Shown here piece after piece: positions 31,065 through 39,176 of a stretch of DNA of 64,000 nt. The first letter of the stretch is position 1. The number at the start of each line of letters is the position of its first letter. Source of the DNA: Pseudomonas sp. (lineage in GTDB: Bacteria; Pseudomonadota; Gammaproteobacteria; Pseudomonadales; Pseudomonadaceae); NCBI RefSeq assembly GCF_030147005.1, contig NZ_JASLAW010000165.1, forward strand, positions 1 to 64,000, read 5' to 3'. The position numbers and the translations under genes are program-made. The notes beneath the pieces were generated by a model, which was given only the letters and a program-made list of their open reading frames with translations, was not told where the DNA came from and made no database searches.

Positions 31065-31997
31065 ATGAGTGATCTTGATCGTTATCTCAACGCCGCAACC
31101 CGTGACAACACGCGCCGCAGCTACCGCGCGGCTATCGAGCATTTCGAAGTCAGTTGGGGTGGGTTCCTGCCTGCCACCAGCGATAGCGTGGCGCGCTATC
31201 TGGTCGCGCATGCGGGCGTGCTGGCGGTGAATACCTTGAAGTTGCGCCTCTCAGCATTGGCGCAATGGCACACCAGCCAGGGGTTTGCCGACCCGACCAA
31301 GGCTCCGGTGGTACGCAAGGTGCTCAAAGGCATACGTGCCGTGCATCCGGCGCGGGAGCGGCAGGCCGAGCCGCTACAGCTCACGCACCTGGAGCAGGTG
31401 GTGGCGTCGCTTGAGGTTGAGGCCCGGCAAGCCAGCGACAGTCAGGATCAGCCCCGATTGCTACGCGCCAAGCGCGACACTGCGCTGATCCTGCTGGGGT
31501 TCTGGCGCGGCTTTCGCAGCGATGAGCTGTGCCGCTTGAGCATCGAGCATGTCCAGGCAGTGCCTGGGGCCGGCATCAGCTTGTACCTGCCACGCAGCAA
31601 AAGTGACCGCGATAACCTCGGCAAAACCTACCAGACCCCCGCACTGCTGCGCTTATGCCCGGTGCAGGCCTATAGCGAGTGGCTCAGTGCCTCGGCATTG
31701 GTGCGCGGCCCGGTATTTCGCGGGATCGATCGCTGGGGCAACCTGGGGGAGGAGGGGCTGCACCCCAACAGCGTGATTCCACTGTTGCGCCAGGCACTGG
31801 AGCGCGCGGGCATCCCGGCCGAGCAGTACACCAGCCATTCCCTGCGGCGCGGCTTCGCTACCTGGGCCCATCGCAGTGGCTGGGATTTGAAATCGTTGAT
31901 GAGTTACGTCGGGTGGAGCGACATGAAATCGGCCATGCGCTATGTTGAAGCGACGCCCTTTCTCGGCATGACCTTGGCTTCCCAAGCGCTGCTATGA
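31065..31997 (+). CDS. tyrosine recombinase (TnpS/integrase-like)
   Basis: A 310-residue tyrosine recombinase with an N-terminal SAM-like core-binding domain (about 1-100) and a catalytic domain. Catalytic residues are Arg151 (GFRSDEL), Lys179 (RSKSDRD), His258 and Arg261 (HSLRRGF), Trp284 in the second His position, and Tyr293 (AMRYVE). The length and layout match stand-alone resolvases such as TnpS of Tn4651 more than phage integrases, which usually carry an arm-binding domain. No transposase, att site or cargo is visible beside it. Confidence 0.88.
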   Translation: MSDLDRYLNAATRDNTRRSYRAAIEHFEVSWGGFLPATSDSVARYLVAHAGVLAVNTLKLRLSALAQWHTSQGFADPTKAPVVRKVLKGIRAVHPARERQAEPLQLTHLEQVVASLEVEARQASDSQDQPRLLRAKRDTALILLGFWRGFRSDELCRLSIEHVQAVPGAGISLYLPRSKSDRDNLGKTYQTPALLRLCPVQAYSEWLSASALVRGPVFRGIDRWGNLGEEGLHPNSVIPLLRQALERAGIPAEQYTSHSLRRGFATWAHRSGWDLKSLMSYVGWSDMKSAMRYVEATPFLGMTLASQALL

Positions 31998-32023
31998 GTT
32001 TTCTTCTATTAATACAGTCTCCT

Positions 32024-32040
32024 GATAGTGAAAACCAATC
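32024..32040 (+). promoter_or_regulatory. OxyR-like half-site upstream of ahpC
   Basis: GATAGTGAAAACCAATC partly fits the OxyR pattern ATAGnTnnnAnCTAT, and ahpC is a classic OxyR target. It is about 90 bases before the ahpC start. The match is imperfect, so this is only a hint. Confidence 0.3.
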
Positions 32041-32130
32041 GTCAGCATCAGGTTTGCCAATGAGCCATCGCCGCAAAGAGTGGGTAGGATTCACCCCATC
32101 AACTTCTTAACCCCTGACGGAGAGTCAACG

Positions 32131-32694
32131 ATGCCTATCATCAACAGCCAAGTAAAACCGTTTAAAGCTACCGCTTTCAAAAACGGCAGCTTCGTCGATG
32201 TGACCGACGCTGACCTGAAAGGCAAGTGGTCGGTCGTGTTCTTCTACCCAGCCGACTTCACCTTCGTTTGCCCGACCGAACTGGAAGACCTGGCTGACAA
32301 CTACGCCGAATTCCAGAAGCTGGGCGTAGAAATCTACAGCGTGTCCACCGACACCCACTTTGCCCACGCTGCCTGGCACAACACGTCGCCAGCCATCGGC
32401 AAGATCCAGTACACCATGATCGGCGACCCAACCCTGACCATTTCCCGCAACTTCGACGTACTGATCGAAGAAGCCGGCCTGGCAGACCGCGGTACTTTCG
32501 TAATCAACCCGGAAGGCCAGATCAAGATCGTTGAACTGAACGACGGCGGTGTTGGCCGTGACGCTTCCGAGCTGCTGCGCAAAATCAAGGCCGCTCAGTA
32601 CGTTGCTGCCCACCCAGGCGAAGTGTGCCCAGCCAAGTGGAAAGAAGGCGAGGCTACCCTGGCTCCGTCCCTGGACCTGGTCGGCAAGATCTAA
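32131..32694 (+). CDS. ahpC: alkyl hydroperoxide reductase peroxiredoxin
   Basis: A 187-residue typical two-Cys peroxiredoxin with peroxidatic Cys47 (FTFVCPTE) and resolving Cys166 (GEVCPAKW). It reduces hydrogen peroxide and alkyl peroxides and is recycled by AhpF. The start is ATG 32131 (MPIINSQVKPFKA), with GGAG upstream; the longer frame is not needed. A terminator separates it from ahpF, so ahpF probably gets only part of its transcription from this promoter. Confidence 0.97.
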   Translation: MPIINSQVKPFKATAFKNGSFVDVTDADLKGKWSVVFFYPADFTFVCPTELEDLADNYAEFQKLGVEIYSVSTDTHFAHAAWHNTSPAIGKIQYTMIGDPTLTISRNFDVLIEEAGLADRGTFVINPEGQIKIVELNDGGVGRDASELLRKIKAAQYVAAHPGEVCPAKWKEGEATLAPSLDLVGKI

Positions 32695-32752
32695 GTCTGT
32701 GAAGTCTCAAGGGCGGGTATCCGCACCTACTCAGTAAGCCGCAACCGCCCTC

Positions 32753-32789
32753 AAAAACGCCCGGGCGAGATTCGCTCGGGCGTTTTTTT
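32753..32789 (+). terminator. terminator/attenuator between ahpC and ahpF
   Basis: A long hairpin built from ACGCCCG/CGGGCGT and an inner GCGA/TCGC stem is followed by seven Ts. It would set an ahpC-rich to ahpF-poor transcript ratio, as often seen for this pair. Confidence 0.85.
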
Positions 32790-32817
32790 ATACCCAGAAT
32801 TAAAGGAAATCGCCCGT

Positions 32818-34383
32818 ATGTTGGACGCCAATCTTAAAGCCCAGTTGAAGTCATACCTGGAACGGGTCACCCAGCCGATCGAGATCGTAGCCTCCCTCGA
32901 CGACGGTGCGAAATCCCAGGAAATGCTCGCTCTTTTGCAGGACGTAGTCAGCCTCACGAGCCTGATTACCCTGAACACCGATGGCAATGATGCGCGTAAG
33001 CCGTCGTTCTCCATCAACCGCCCGGGTGCCGATATCAGCCTGCGTTTCGCCGGTATCCCCATGGGCCATGAGTTCACTTCGCTGGTGTTGGCCCTGCTGC
33101 AAGTCGGTGGCCACCCGTCGAAGGCCAGTGTCGAAGTGATTGAACAGATCCGAGCCTTGAAGGGCGAGTTCAGCTTCGAGACCTACTTTTCGCTGTCGTG
33201 CCAGAACTGCCCGGATGTAGTCCAGGCGCTGAACCTGATGGCCGTGCTTAACCCCAACATCCGCCACGTGGCAATCGATGGCGCGCTGTTCCAGGCCGAA
33301 GTCGATGAGCGTCAGATCATGGCGGTGCCAAGTGTCTACCTTAACGGTGTGAACTTCGGCCAGGGCCGCATGGGCCTGGAAGAAATCCTCGCCAAGCTCG
33401 ACACCAGCGGCATTGAAAAAGCGGCTGAGAAAATCAGTGCCAAAGAGGCCTTTGATGTACTGGTTGTCGGCGGTGGCCCGGCAGGTTCGTCGGCTGCGAT
33501 TTACGCAGCACGCAAAGGCATTCGTACCGGCGTGGCTGCCGAGCGTTTCGGTGGCCAGGTCCTGGACACCATGTCCATCGAGAACTTTATCTCGGTACAG
33601 GAAACCGAAGGCCCGAAGCTGGCCAGCGCCCTGGAAGCCCATGTACGTCAGTACGATGTAGACATCATGAACCTGCAGCGCGCCAGTAGCCTGGTGCCGG
33701 CGAAAAATGCCGGCGAGTTGCACGAAATTCGCTTCGAAAGCGGTGCGACGCTCAAGTCCAAGACCGTGATCCTGGCCACCGGCGCGCGCTGGCGTGAAAT
33801 GGGTGTGCCGGGCGAGCAGGAATACAAGGCCAAGGGCGTGTGCTTCTGCCCGCATTGCGATGGTCCGTTGTTCAAGGGCAAACGCGTGGCGGTGATCGGT
33901 GGTGGTAACTCCGGCGTCGAGGCCGCCATCGACCTGGCCGGGATTGTCAGCCACGTCACGTTGCTGGAGTTCGACAGCAAACTGCGCGCCGACGCTGTGT
34001 TGCAGCGCAAGCTGTACAGCCTGCCGAACGTTGATGTGATCACCAGCGCGTTGACCAGTGAAGTCAAAGGCGATGGTCAGAAAGTTACCGGCCTGGCGTA
34101 CAAGGATCGCGACAGCGGCGAGTTCAAGACCATCGACCTGGAAGGTATCTTTGTGCAGATCGGTTTGCTGCCTAACACCGACTGGCTCAAAGGCACCGTG
34201 GAGCTGACGCCTCGCGGGGAGATCATCGTCGATGCACGTGGCGAGACCTCATTGCCGGGTGTATTCGCCGCCGGTGACGTGACGACTGTGCCGTACAAGC
34301 AGATCGTGATTGCAGTGGGCGAGGGCGCCAAAGCTTCATTGAGCGCATTCGACCACCTGATCCGCAGTTCCGCGCCCGCGTAA
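32818..34383 (+). CDS. ahpF: alkyl hydroperoxide reductase flavoprotein subunit
   Basis: A 521-residue NADH-dependent disulfide reductase of AhpC. Its N-terminal double-thioredoxin domain has Cys128-Cys131 (SCQNC), and its thioredoxin-reductase-like core has the active pair CPHC (CFCPHCDGPLF, near residue 343). It contains FAD and NAD sites (VVGGGPAGSSAAIYAAR and VIGGGNSGVEAAIDLAG). AAGGAA lies eight bases upstream of the ATG. It follows ahpC after 123 bases, which include the terminator. Confidence 0.97.
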   Translation: MLDANLKAQLKSYLERVTQPIEIVASLDDGAKSQEMLALLQDVVSLTSLITLNTDGNDARKPSFSINRPGADISLRFAGIPMGHEFTSLVLALLQVGGHPSKASVEVIEQIRALKGEFSFETYFSLSCQNCPDVVQALNLMAVLNPNIRHVAIDGALFQAEVDERQIMAVPSVYLNGVNFGQGRMGLEEILAKLDTSGIEKAAEKISAKEAFDVLVVGGGPAGSSAAIYAARKGIRTGVAAERFGGQVLDTMSIENFISVQETEGPKLASALEAHVRQYDVDIMNLQRASSLVPAKNAGELHEIRFESGATLKSKTVILATGARWREMGVPGEQEYKAKGVCFCPHCDGPLFKGKRVAVIGGGNSGVEAAIDLAGIVSHVTLLEFDSKLRADAVLQRKLYSLPNVDVITSALTSEVKGDGQKVTGLAYKDRDSGEFKTIDLEGIFVQIGLLPNTDWLKGTVELTPRGEIIVDARGETSLPGVFAAGDVTTVPYKQIVIAVGEGAKASLSAFDHLIRSSAPA

Positions 34384-34399
34384 ACCTGCCGCGCAAATG

Positions 34400-34430
34400 A
34401 AAAACCCCATGAGTGATCATGGGGTTTTTT
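34400..34430. terminator. bidirectional terminator between ahpF and gloA
   Basis: ACCCCATG and CATGGGGT with A5 and T6 flanks form a GC stem that serves both convergent genes. Confidence 0.85.
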
Positions 34431-34433
34431 GTT

Positions 34434-34955
34434 TTACAGCGGTGCTGGCTGAATGATCTCAACCCAGTACGCGTCCGGGTCCTTGATGAAGGCCAGGCTT
34501 TTCATGCGGCCATCGCTCAGGCGCTTCTGGAAATCGCAGCCCAGAGCCTCGAAGCGTTCGCATGCCGTGACGATATCCGGCACCGAGATGCAGATATGGC
34601 CAAAGCCACGCGGGTCGGTGTTGCCGTTGTGGTAGGCGAAGTCGGCATCGTTTTCGGTGCCGTGGTTGTGAGTCAGCTCCAGAATGCCTGGGATCGACTT
34701 CATCCACTGAGTGCGCTCAGCAGCGTCCGCCGGAATCTGTGCCTTGTCCACCAGGGCCAGGAAATACAGGCTGAATTCGGCTTCCGGGAAATCGCGTTTT
34801 TCAACCAGGGAAAAACCCAGTACGCGGGTGTAGAAATCCAGCGACTTGGTGATGTCCTTGACGCGCAGCATGGTGTGGTTGAACACGAAGTTCGTGGTGG
34901 CGGTATCAGGTTGGGCTGTGACGCCGGGGAAGGTGTTCAGTTCGTGCAGGCTCAT
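34434..34955 (-). CDS. gloA: lactoylglutathione lyase (glyoxalase I)
   Basis: A 173-residue glyoxalase I that converts the methylglyoxal-glutathione adduct to lactoylglutathione. Metal ligands fit the VOC pattern: His27 (NHTMLRV), Glu in GILELTHNHGTEND, His in GFGHICISV and Glu in YWVEII. The segment ERTQWMKSIPGILELTHN is the longer, eukaryote-like (zinc) GloA form found in Pseudomonas. It is a single gene facing ahpF. Confidence 0.94.
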   Translation of the reverse strand: MSLHELNTFPGVTAQPDTATTNFVFNHTMLRVKDITKSLDFYTRVLGFSLVEKRDFPEAEFSLYFLALVDKAQIPADAAERTQWMKSIPGILELTHNHGTENDADFAYHNGNTDPRGFGHICISVPDIVTACERFEALGCDFQKRLSDGRMKSLAFIKDPDAYWVEIIQPAPL

Positions 34956-34985
34956 GGGCCCTCCAGAAAAAATGGGGCAAGGCGG

Positions 34986-35052
34986 TTAATGCCAGTCAGT
35001 CAAGAAGGAACGCTCGCTGTCCGCTCTGGCTCTTGACTGATCAGCATTAGGC
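34986..35052. repeat. palindromic intergenic repeat (short form)
   Basis: Inverted arms read TCTTGACTGACTGGCATTAA (left, on the minus strand, from 35004) and TCTTGACTGATCAGCATTAG (right, 35031-35050), 16 of 20 identical. The left arm continues as AGCGTTCCTTCTTGACT, which recurs at 38118-38132. It lies between gloA and the DUF4946 gene and is a shorter relative of the element at 37986. Confidence 0.7.
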
Positions 35053-35207
35053 AAAGCGGTCCCTTGGCTTGCGGCAAGCATCCATGCAATCGAGCCATGA
35101 TACGCAAGGCCTGCTGATCACGCCAAATGAAAAAGCTGACGCGGCCCTTGCGGGCTGTGGGTCTCGGGCCGCAAACTTTGGCGCTGGAACCTTGGATGCT
35201 TTTTGCA

Positions 35208-35744
35208 ATGATCGAGTTTCGTAAACCGCTGTTGGGTACGTTGTGCTTACTGTTGGTCAGCCCGTTCGCACTGGCGGCCGACCCGGAGATTCATTGGCCC
35301 AGTGGCTGGCAGGTCGAAGAAGTGGAGCCCGATGGCGACGCACCGGTAAAGACCCAAACCGTGTCTCGGCAGCGCGCGATCAAGAATGATGAAAACGGCA
35401 AGACCTTGATGGTGATGGAGTTGACCGGTACGCCTATCGAGGCCGGGCACAAGGTTAATCTTCAAGGCGTGTTGCTGGAAATGCGTAAATCCATTCAGAA
35501 GGATTTCGCCCAGGGCGGTTATCAAAGCGTGTGCACCAAGATGCACGCCGCTACATTGAGCCGTCTTGAAGCGCTGGAAACTACATGTGTGATTACCGAG
35601 AACGGCCGACATGTGCTATCGCAGACACTAGTGGGGGCGGTGGATACGGATAAAGCCTACGTGTTTTCATATGCTGGCCAGGCACAAGCGTACGAGGCTA
35701 GCAAGGATGAAGTCACTTCAGTGCGCGACAGCCTCAAACTCTGA
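35208..35744 (+). CDS. exported DUF4946-type protein
   Basis: An exported protein of 178 residues with a signal peptide (MIEFRKPLLGTLCLLLVSPFALA). The mature part begins ADPEIHWPSGWQVEEVEPDG and matches, as I recall it, DUF4946 proteins of Pseudomonas. Two cysteines (SVCTKMH, TTCVITE) may pair. The start is uncertain; ATG 35208 gives a clean signal peptide, whereas the frame is open 27 codons further. The periplasmic role is unknown. Confidence 0.75.
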   Translation: MIEFRKPLLGTLCLLLVSPFALAADPEIHWPSGWQVEEVEPDGDAPVKTQTVSRQRAIKNDENGKTLMVMELTGTPIEAGHKVNLQGVLLEMRKSIQKDFAQGGYQSVCTKMHAATLSRLEALETTCVITENGRHVLSQTLVGAVDTDKAYVFSYAGQAQAYEASKDEVTSVRDSLKL

Positions 35745-35803
35745 AGGGATATATGTGAACGAATGTGAATTTCAAATTAAGTTCGTTTGCGAACCTATAA
35801 ACG

Positions 35804-35831
35804 AAAAAAAGCCCCGCCTAAGCGGGGCTTT
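35804..35831. terminator. bidirectional terminator between DUF4946 and mva-type genes
   Basis: GCCCCGC (35811-35817) pairs with GCGGGGC (35822-35828). Seven As precede it (a T run for the minus-strand gene) and TTT follows. Confidence 0.8.
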
Positions 35832-35848
35832 CTGTTAGTGCATGTTAA

Positions 35849-36214
35849 TCAGCCGCGAAGCCAGGAATCTACAGTGGCTGCGCCATGCTCTTCTTTCCAG
35901 GCTTTCAGGCCGCGGTGGTTGCCGCCTTTGGTCTCGATCAGCTCGCCGGTATGCGGGTTGTGGTAGACCTTGACCACGCGTGCGCGGCGCTGTTTCGGAG
36001 CGGCGACGGTTGCTGCGCCCGCTTTGCCTGGGTTTGGATCGAGGATGGAGATCACATCGCGCAGGCTTTTGTCATAGCTGCCCATCAGCTTTTTAAGTTT
36101 TTCTTCGAATTCAATTTCTTTCTTAAGCCCGGCGTCGTTTTTCAGTGATTCCAGCTGGGCCAGCTGCTCTTGAAGGGCTTTTTCTGCTGCGCGAAATTCG
36201 GCGAGTCTGGACAA
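35849..36214 (-). CDS. MvaT/MvaU-family H-NS-like nucleoid protein
   Basis: A 121-residue xenogeneic silencer of the MvaT/MvaU/MvaV family. The N-terminal coiled coil (SRLAEFRAAEKALQEQLAQLES) drives oligomerisation, and the C-terminal domain (KVYHNPHTGELIETKGGNHRGLKAWKEEHGAATVDSWL) binds AT-rich DNA through the GNHRGL loop. The sequence is closer to MvaU than MvaT, as I recall them. The start is TTG 36214, with GGAG eight bases upstream. It could silence AT-rich acquired DNA such as the protease gene or the prophage. Confidence 0.93.
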   Translation of the reverse strand: MSRLAEFRAAEKALQEQLAQLESLKNDAGLKKEIEFEEKLKKLMGSYDKSLRDVISILDPNPGKAGAATVAAPKQRRARVVKVYHNPHTGELIETKGGNHRGLKAWKEEHGAATVDSWLRG

Positions 36215-36411
36215 AATCTGTACTCCAATAGTGTAGTTGGCTGATATCTACTGCGGAGAAAGCCTTAAGCCAAGAGGATTAAGCTAACTCAACGAAAACG
36301 CCGGTCTGTGAATGTATCGCCAGCACGAAAAATTGTAGTAGTTAATCCACTTCGAGTAAATCATGGGTTTTGTCCAAATAACATTCTTCATCTGAAGCAG
36401 TCGATAGCGGT

Positions 36412-37968
36412 TCAATCGCGGGTCAACGACTTAATGAATTCATCGCAGGGTAAAGGACGGCCGAACAGGTAGCCTTGCAGAAAATCCACGCCTTTTGCGA
36501 CGAGGTAATCACACTGTTGCGCTGTTTCCACGCCCTCTGCCACGATGCCCAGGTCCAGCTTGGCGGACAGTTCTATGATGCTGTCGAGAATATGCCGTGA
36601 GAGCGCATCGGCACCGATCATGGCGACGAAGCTTTGATCGATCTTCAAGTAGTCCACATTGAAGTTGCGCAAGTAACCCAGGCTGGAATGCCCCGTGCCG
36701 AAGTCATCTATTGCGATCATCACGCCCAACTGGTGCAGAGCATCGAACAAACGCCGAGTGATGTCGGTGGGTTCGATCAACTCACGCTCGGTCAATTCCA
36801 GTACGAGGGTGACCTGGCCGGGCGGGAAGGCCGCAAGGAACTCCCGGCAGTCGTCCACCAGGTCCAGATCCTGGCAATGGCGCGCGGTGATGTTCACGCC
36901 GATATGAAAACCCGCGCAGAAGCGCTCGGCATGCGGCGCCAACTGCGCGGCGGTCTGGCGGAGCAGGGCGCGCGTCATGGGCACGATCAGGCCGGAGTGT
37001 TCGGCCAGGGGAATAAACAGATCCGGTCGCACCAAGCCCTCTTTTGGGTGTTTCCAGCGCATAAGCACTTCGCAACCGGCCCATTGGCGCGTGTCGCCGC
37101 GCACCACCGGCTGAAAATACGGAATGAATTCGTCGGCGCCCAGGGCTCGTTGCAACTCGTGGGTAGGGGCTGAGGAGCGTTTCTGCAACCAATGGGCAAG
37201 AATCCCGGCCAGCACACCAAAAAACACAACCAAACTGAACACTGCCGGATAACGCGCCTGCATGTAACGCCAGACCTCACCTTCGGGCATGCCCACGTCG
37301 ACGCTGTACTGATAGCGGCTGGATGCCAAGAAGTGAGGGGCTACGGCAAACGTCGGCAGCGCATCGGTGTGGACCTTGCCATCGGCATCCAGCCAATTGG
37401 GACCTACCTTCAATACCAGGAATGCGTAGCGGCTGATCAGGCGCAAGGCATTGGCGAGGTGGTAGCCGTCAATGGAGGCAAACGCACCTCTATCGCCGTC
37501 GACCAACCGGTAAACCAGCAGTGCGGTGTCCGGCGTTACCGGGTTGCCGTCCATCAACCACAGACTGCCGTCGACGTAGTCGCTCGGGTTGACCGGCGAC
37601 GCAGCGCTGACGCCAAACAACGAACTGCAATAAATGTTTTTCTGCCAGGACAAGGTAGTCGCGCGCACGAACGGCCGGCGGGTGACCTGCTCACGCAATG
37701 CCAGCGTCGCGGCCTTATCACATGGCAGGCCGGCCAGCGGTAACAGGGCTTGGGCGGCGGCGGCGGTGTTGTCGAGCATCAGGTCGAACTGCCGCACCGC
37801 TTCCTGGGCCGTTTGAGCGGTGCTCTGCTCAAGCGTGCGCTCGGCTTGCCAATAAAGAATGACAACCCCGAGCAAAACGGGCAGCACGCCGCAGACTGCA
37901 CTGACGAAATAGCGCGCGGCTCGGCTTCGTGGAACTTTGGAAGTCAGAGGCATAGAGGGACAGGCCAT
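36412..37968 (-). CDS. CSS-motif EAL cyclic-di-GMP phosphodiesterase
   Basis: A membrane phosphodiesterase of about 518 residues with two membrane segments (near residues 20-42 and 240-262), a periplasmic CSS domain between them (with YCSSLFG and a further Cys in LPCDKAA) and a cytoplasmic EAL domain. EAL motifs are intact: CEVLMRW, NITARH, LELTERE, IDDFGTGHSSL, DYLKIDQSF and EGVET. It resembles E. coli PdeC-type, redox-sensitive enzymes. An in-frame TTG at 38004 lies inside an intergenic repeat, so I prefer ATG 37968 (or 37953), though neither has a clear ribosome site. Confidence 0.88.
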   Translation of the reverse strand: MACPSMPLTSKVPRSRAARYFVSAVCGVLPVLLGVVILYWQAERTLEQSTAQTAQEAVRQFDLMLDNTAAAAQALLPLAGLPCDKAATLALREQVTRRPFVRATTLSWQKNIYCSSLFGVSAASPVNPSDYVDGSLWLMDGNPVTPDTALLVYRLVDGDRGAFASIDGYHLANALRLISRYAFLVLKVGPNWLDADGKVHTDALPTFAVAPHFLASSRYQYSVDVGMPEGEVWRYMQARYPAVFSLVVFFGVLAGILAHWLQKRSSAPTHELQRALGADEFIPYFQPVVRGDTRQWAGCEVLMRWKHPKEGLVRPDLFIPLAEHSGLIVPMTRALLRQTAAQLAPHAERFCAGFHIGVNITARHCQDLDLVDDCREFLAAFPPGQVTLVLELTERELIEPTDITRRLFDALHQLGVMIAIDDFGTGHSSLGYLRNFNVDYLKIDQSFVAMIGADALSRHILDSIIELSAKLDLGIVAEGVETAQQCDYLVAKGVDFLQGYLFGRPLPCDEFIKSLTRD

Positions 37969-37985
37969 GCAAAAGAGGGGCTTTG

Positions 37986-38147
37986 CCGAATGCCGATCAG
38001 TCAAGCGCTAGAGCGGAGCTGTGGCGAGGGAGCTTGCTCCCGCCGGGTCGCGAAGCGGCCTGGGAAAATGGGACTGCTATGCAGTCCAGCGGGAGCAAGC
38101 TCCCGCGCCACGGTAAAGCGTTCCTTCTTAACTGATCCGCATTAGGG
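37986..38147. repeat. composite palindromic element with nested REPIN
   Basis: The outer inverted arms are CTTGACTGATCGGCATTCGG (left, minus strand, from 38005) and CTTAACTGATCCGCATTAGG (right, 38127-38146). Inside are the inverted REP pair GTGGCGAGGGAGCTTGCTCC (38021-38040) and its partner at 38089-38111 (GGGAGCAAGCTCCC core), then a central perfect hairpin GGACTGC-tat-GCAGTCC (38071-38087). The outer arms match those of the short element at 34986. Confidence 0.75.
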
Positions 38148-38224
38148 ACTATGCCGATGATAGATGGCATTGCCACACGACGCTCAGCAAAACGTAACAG
38201 CGCTTGCCTTATGGACGTTTGAGT

Positions 38225-39103
38225 TCAAACCGGAGCGGGATAGAGCGTTTGCGCCAGTGCAATGAACGCCAGTGTCGCGGGTGACGACTGTCGGCGGTCG
38301 AGCACCGCCAGGCCGATCTGGCGCGGCACGTGGGGGGCCAGCGGCCGCACCACATAGCGCGGGTCTGCGGCTGCCGGCAGCGAAGCCTGCGCGACAATGC
38401 TCAGACCGTCGCCACGGCTGACCGCCTCCAGCGTGCTGAGCAACTGCGCGCAGCGGTAACGCACCTTCGGCTGTAATCGGGCCTGGCTGAACAGGCCCAT
38501 GACCAGCTCCGAAGACCCGGCCTCAGTCAGGATAAACGCGTCATCACACAATGCGTGCAAGGGCAGCGCTGCGTGGCCGGCCAACCCATGGCCGGCCGGT
38601 AACAGCGCTACCCATTGGTCCTGCAGCAGCGCCACCGTGTCGAAACGGTCCTGTTCCAGAACGACGAATCCGACATCCACCCGTCGCTCATCCAGCCACT
38701 GCATGACCTGCCGGTCTGGGCCTTCGTCGATATGTACTTCAATGCCGGGGTAAGCCTGGCGAAAGTGGCTGAGAATGTTGGGCAGCAAGCGGATTGATGC
38801 GGTGGGTCCGAACGACCCGATACGCAGCGTGCCACGCTTCATGCCGCGGGCGTCGGCGGCTTCCTGCTGCAGCGTACTGGCCAGGCCGAGCATGGCGCGG
38901 GCGCGACCCAGCAATTGCGTGCCGATTTCGCTCGGTTCCACCAGGGTCTGGTGGCGGCGGAACAATTCCACACCCAGCTCCTGTTCCAGCGCCTTGATCG
39001 CATGGGAAACCGCCGACTGGCTGATGCCCAGGCGGTGAGCGGCGCTGGTAAAGCCTCGCAGTTCAGCGACCAAGGAAAAGATTTCCAGCTGCGTCAGGGT
39101 CAT
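38225..39103 (-). CDS. LysR-family regulator of the adjacent EamA transporter
   Basis: A 292-residue LysR-type regulator with an N-terminal winged helix (LTQLEIFSLVAELRGFTSAAHRLGISQSAVSHAIKALE) and a substrate-binding domain (about 90-290). It starts 73 bases from, and divergent to, the EamA transporter gene at 39177, the usual arrangement for a regulator and its target. The inducer is unknown. Confidence 0.9.
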   Translation of the reverse strand: MTLTQLEIFSLVAELRGFTSAAHRLGISQSAVSHAIKALEQELGVELFRRHQTLVEPSEIGTQLLGRARAMLGLASTLQQEAADARGMKRGTLRIGSFGPTASIRLLPNILSHFRQAYPGIEVHIDEGPDRQVMQWLDERRVDVGFVVLEQDRFDTVALLQDQWVALLPAGHGLAGHAALPLHALCDDAFILTEAGSSELVMGLFSQARLQPKVRYRCAQLLSTLEAVSRGDGLSIVAQASLPAAADPRYVVRPLAPHVPRQIGLAVLDRRQSSPATLAFIALAQTLYPAPV

Positions 39104-39176
39104 GAGGAAACGCTCATTTTACGATGATGGAACATTACTTGAAGAATAGGCCCTCCTTTATTCTGCGAGCAACTTT

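Noticed and set aside
38004..38004. TTG at 38004 as the start of the EAL protein
   Set aside because: It lies in a repeat arm and would add residues with no signal or domain; ATG 37968 is more likely, although no start here has a good ribosome site.
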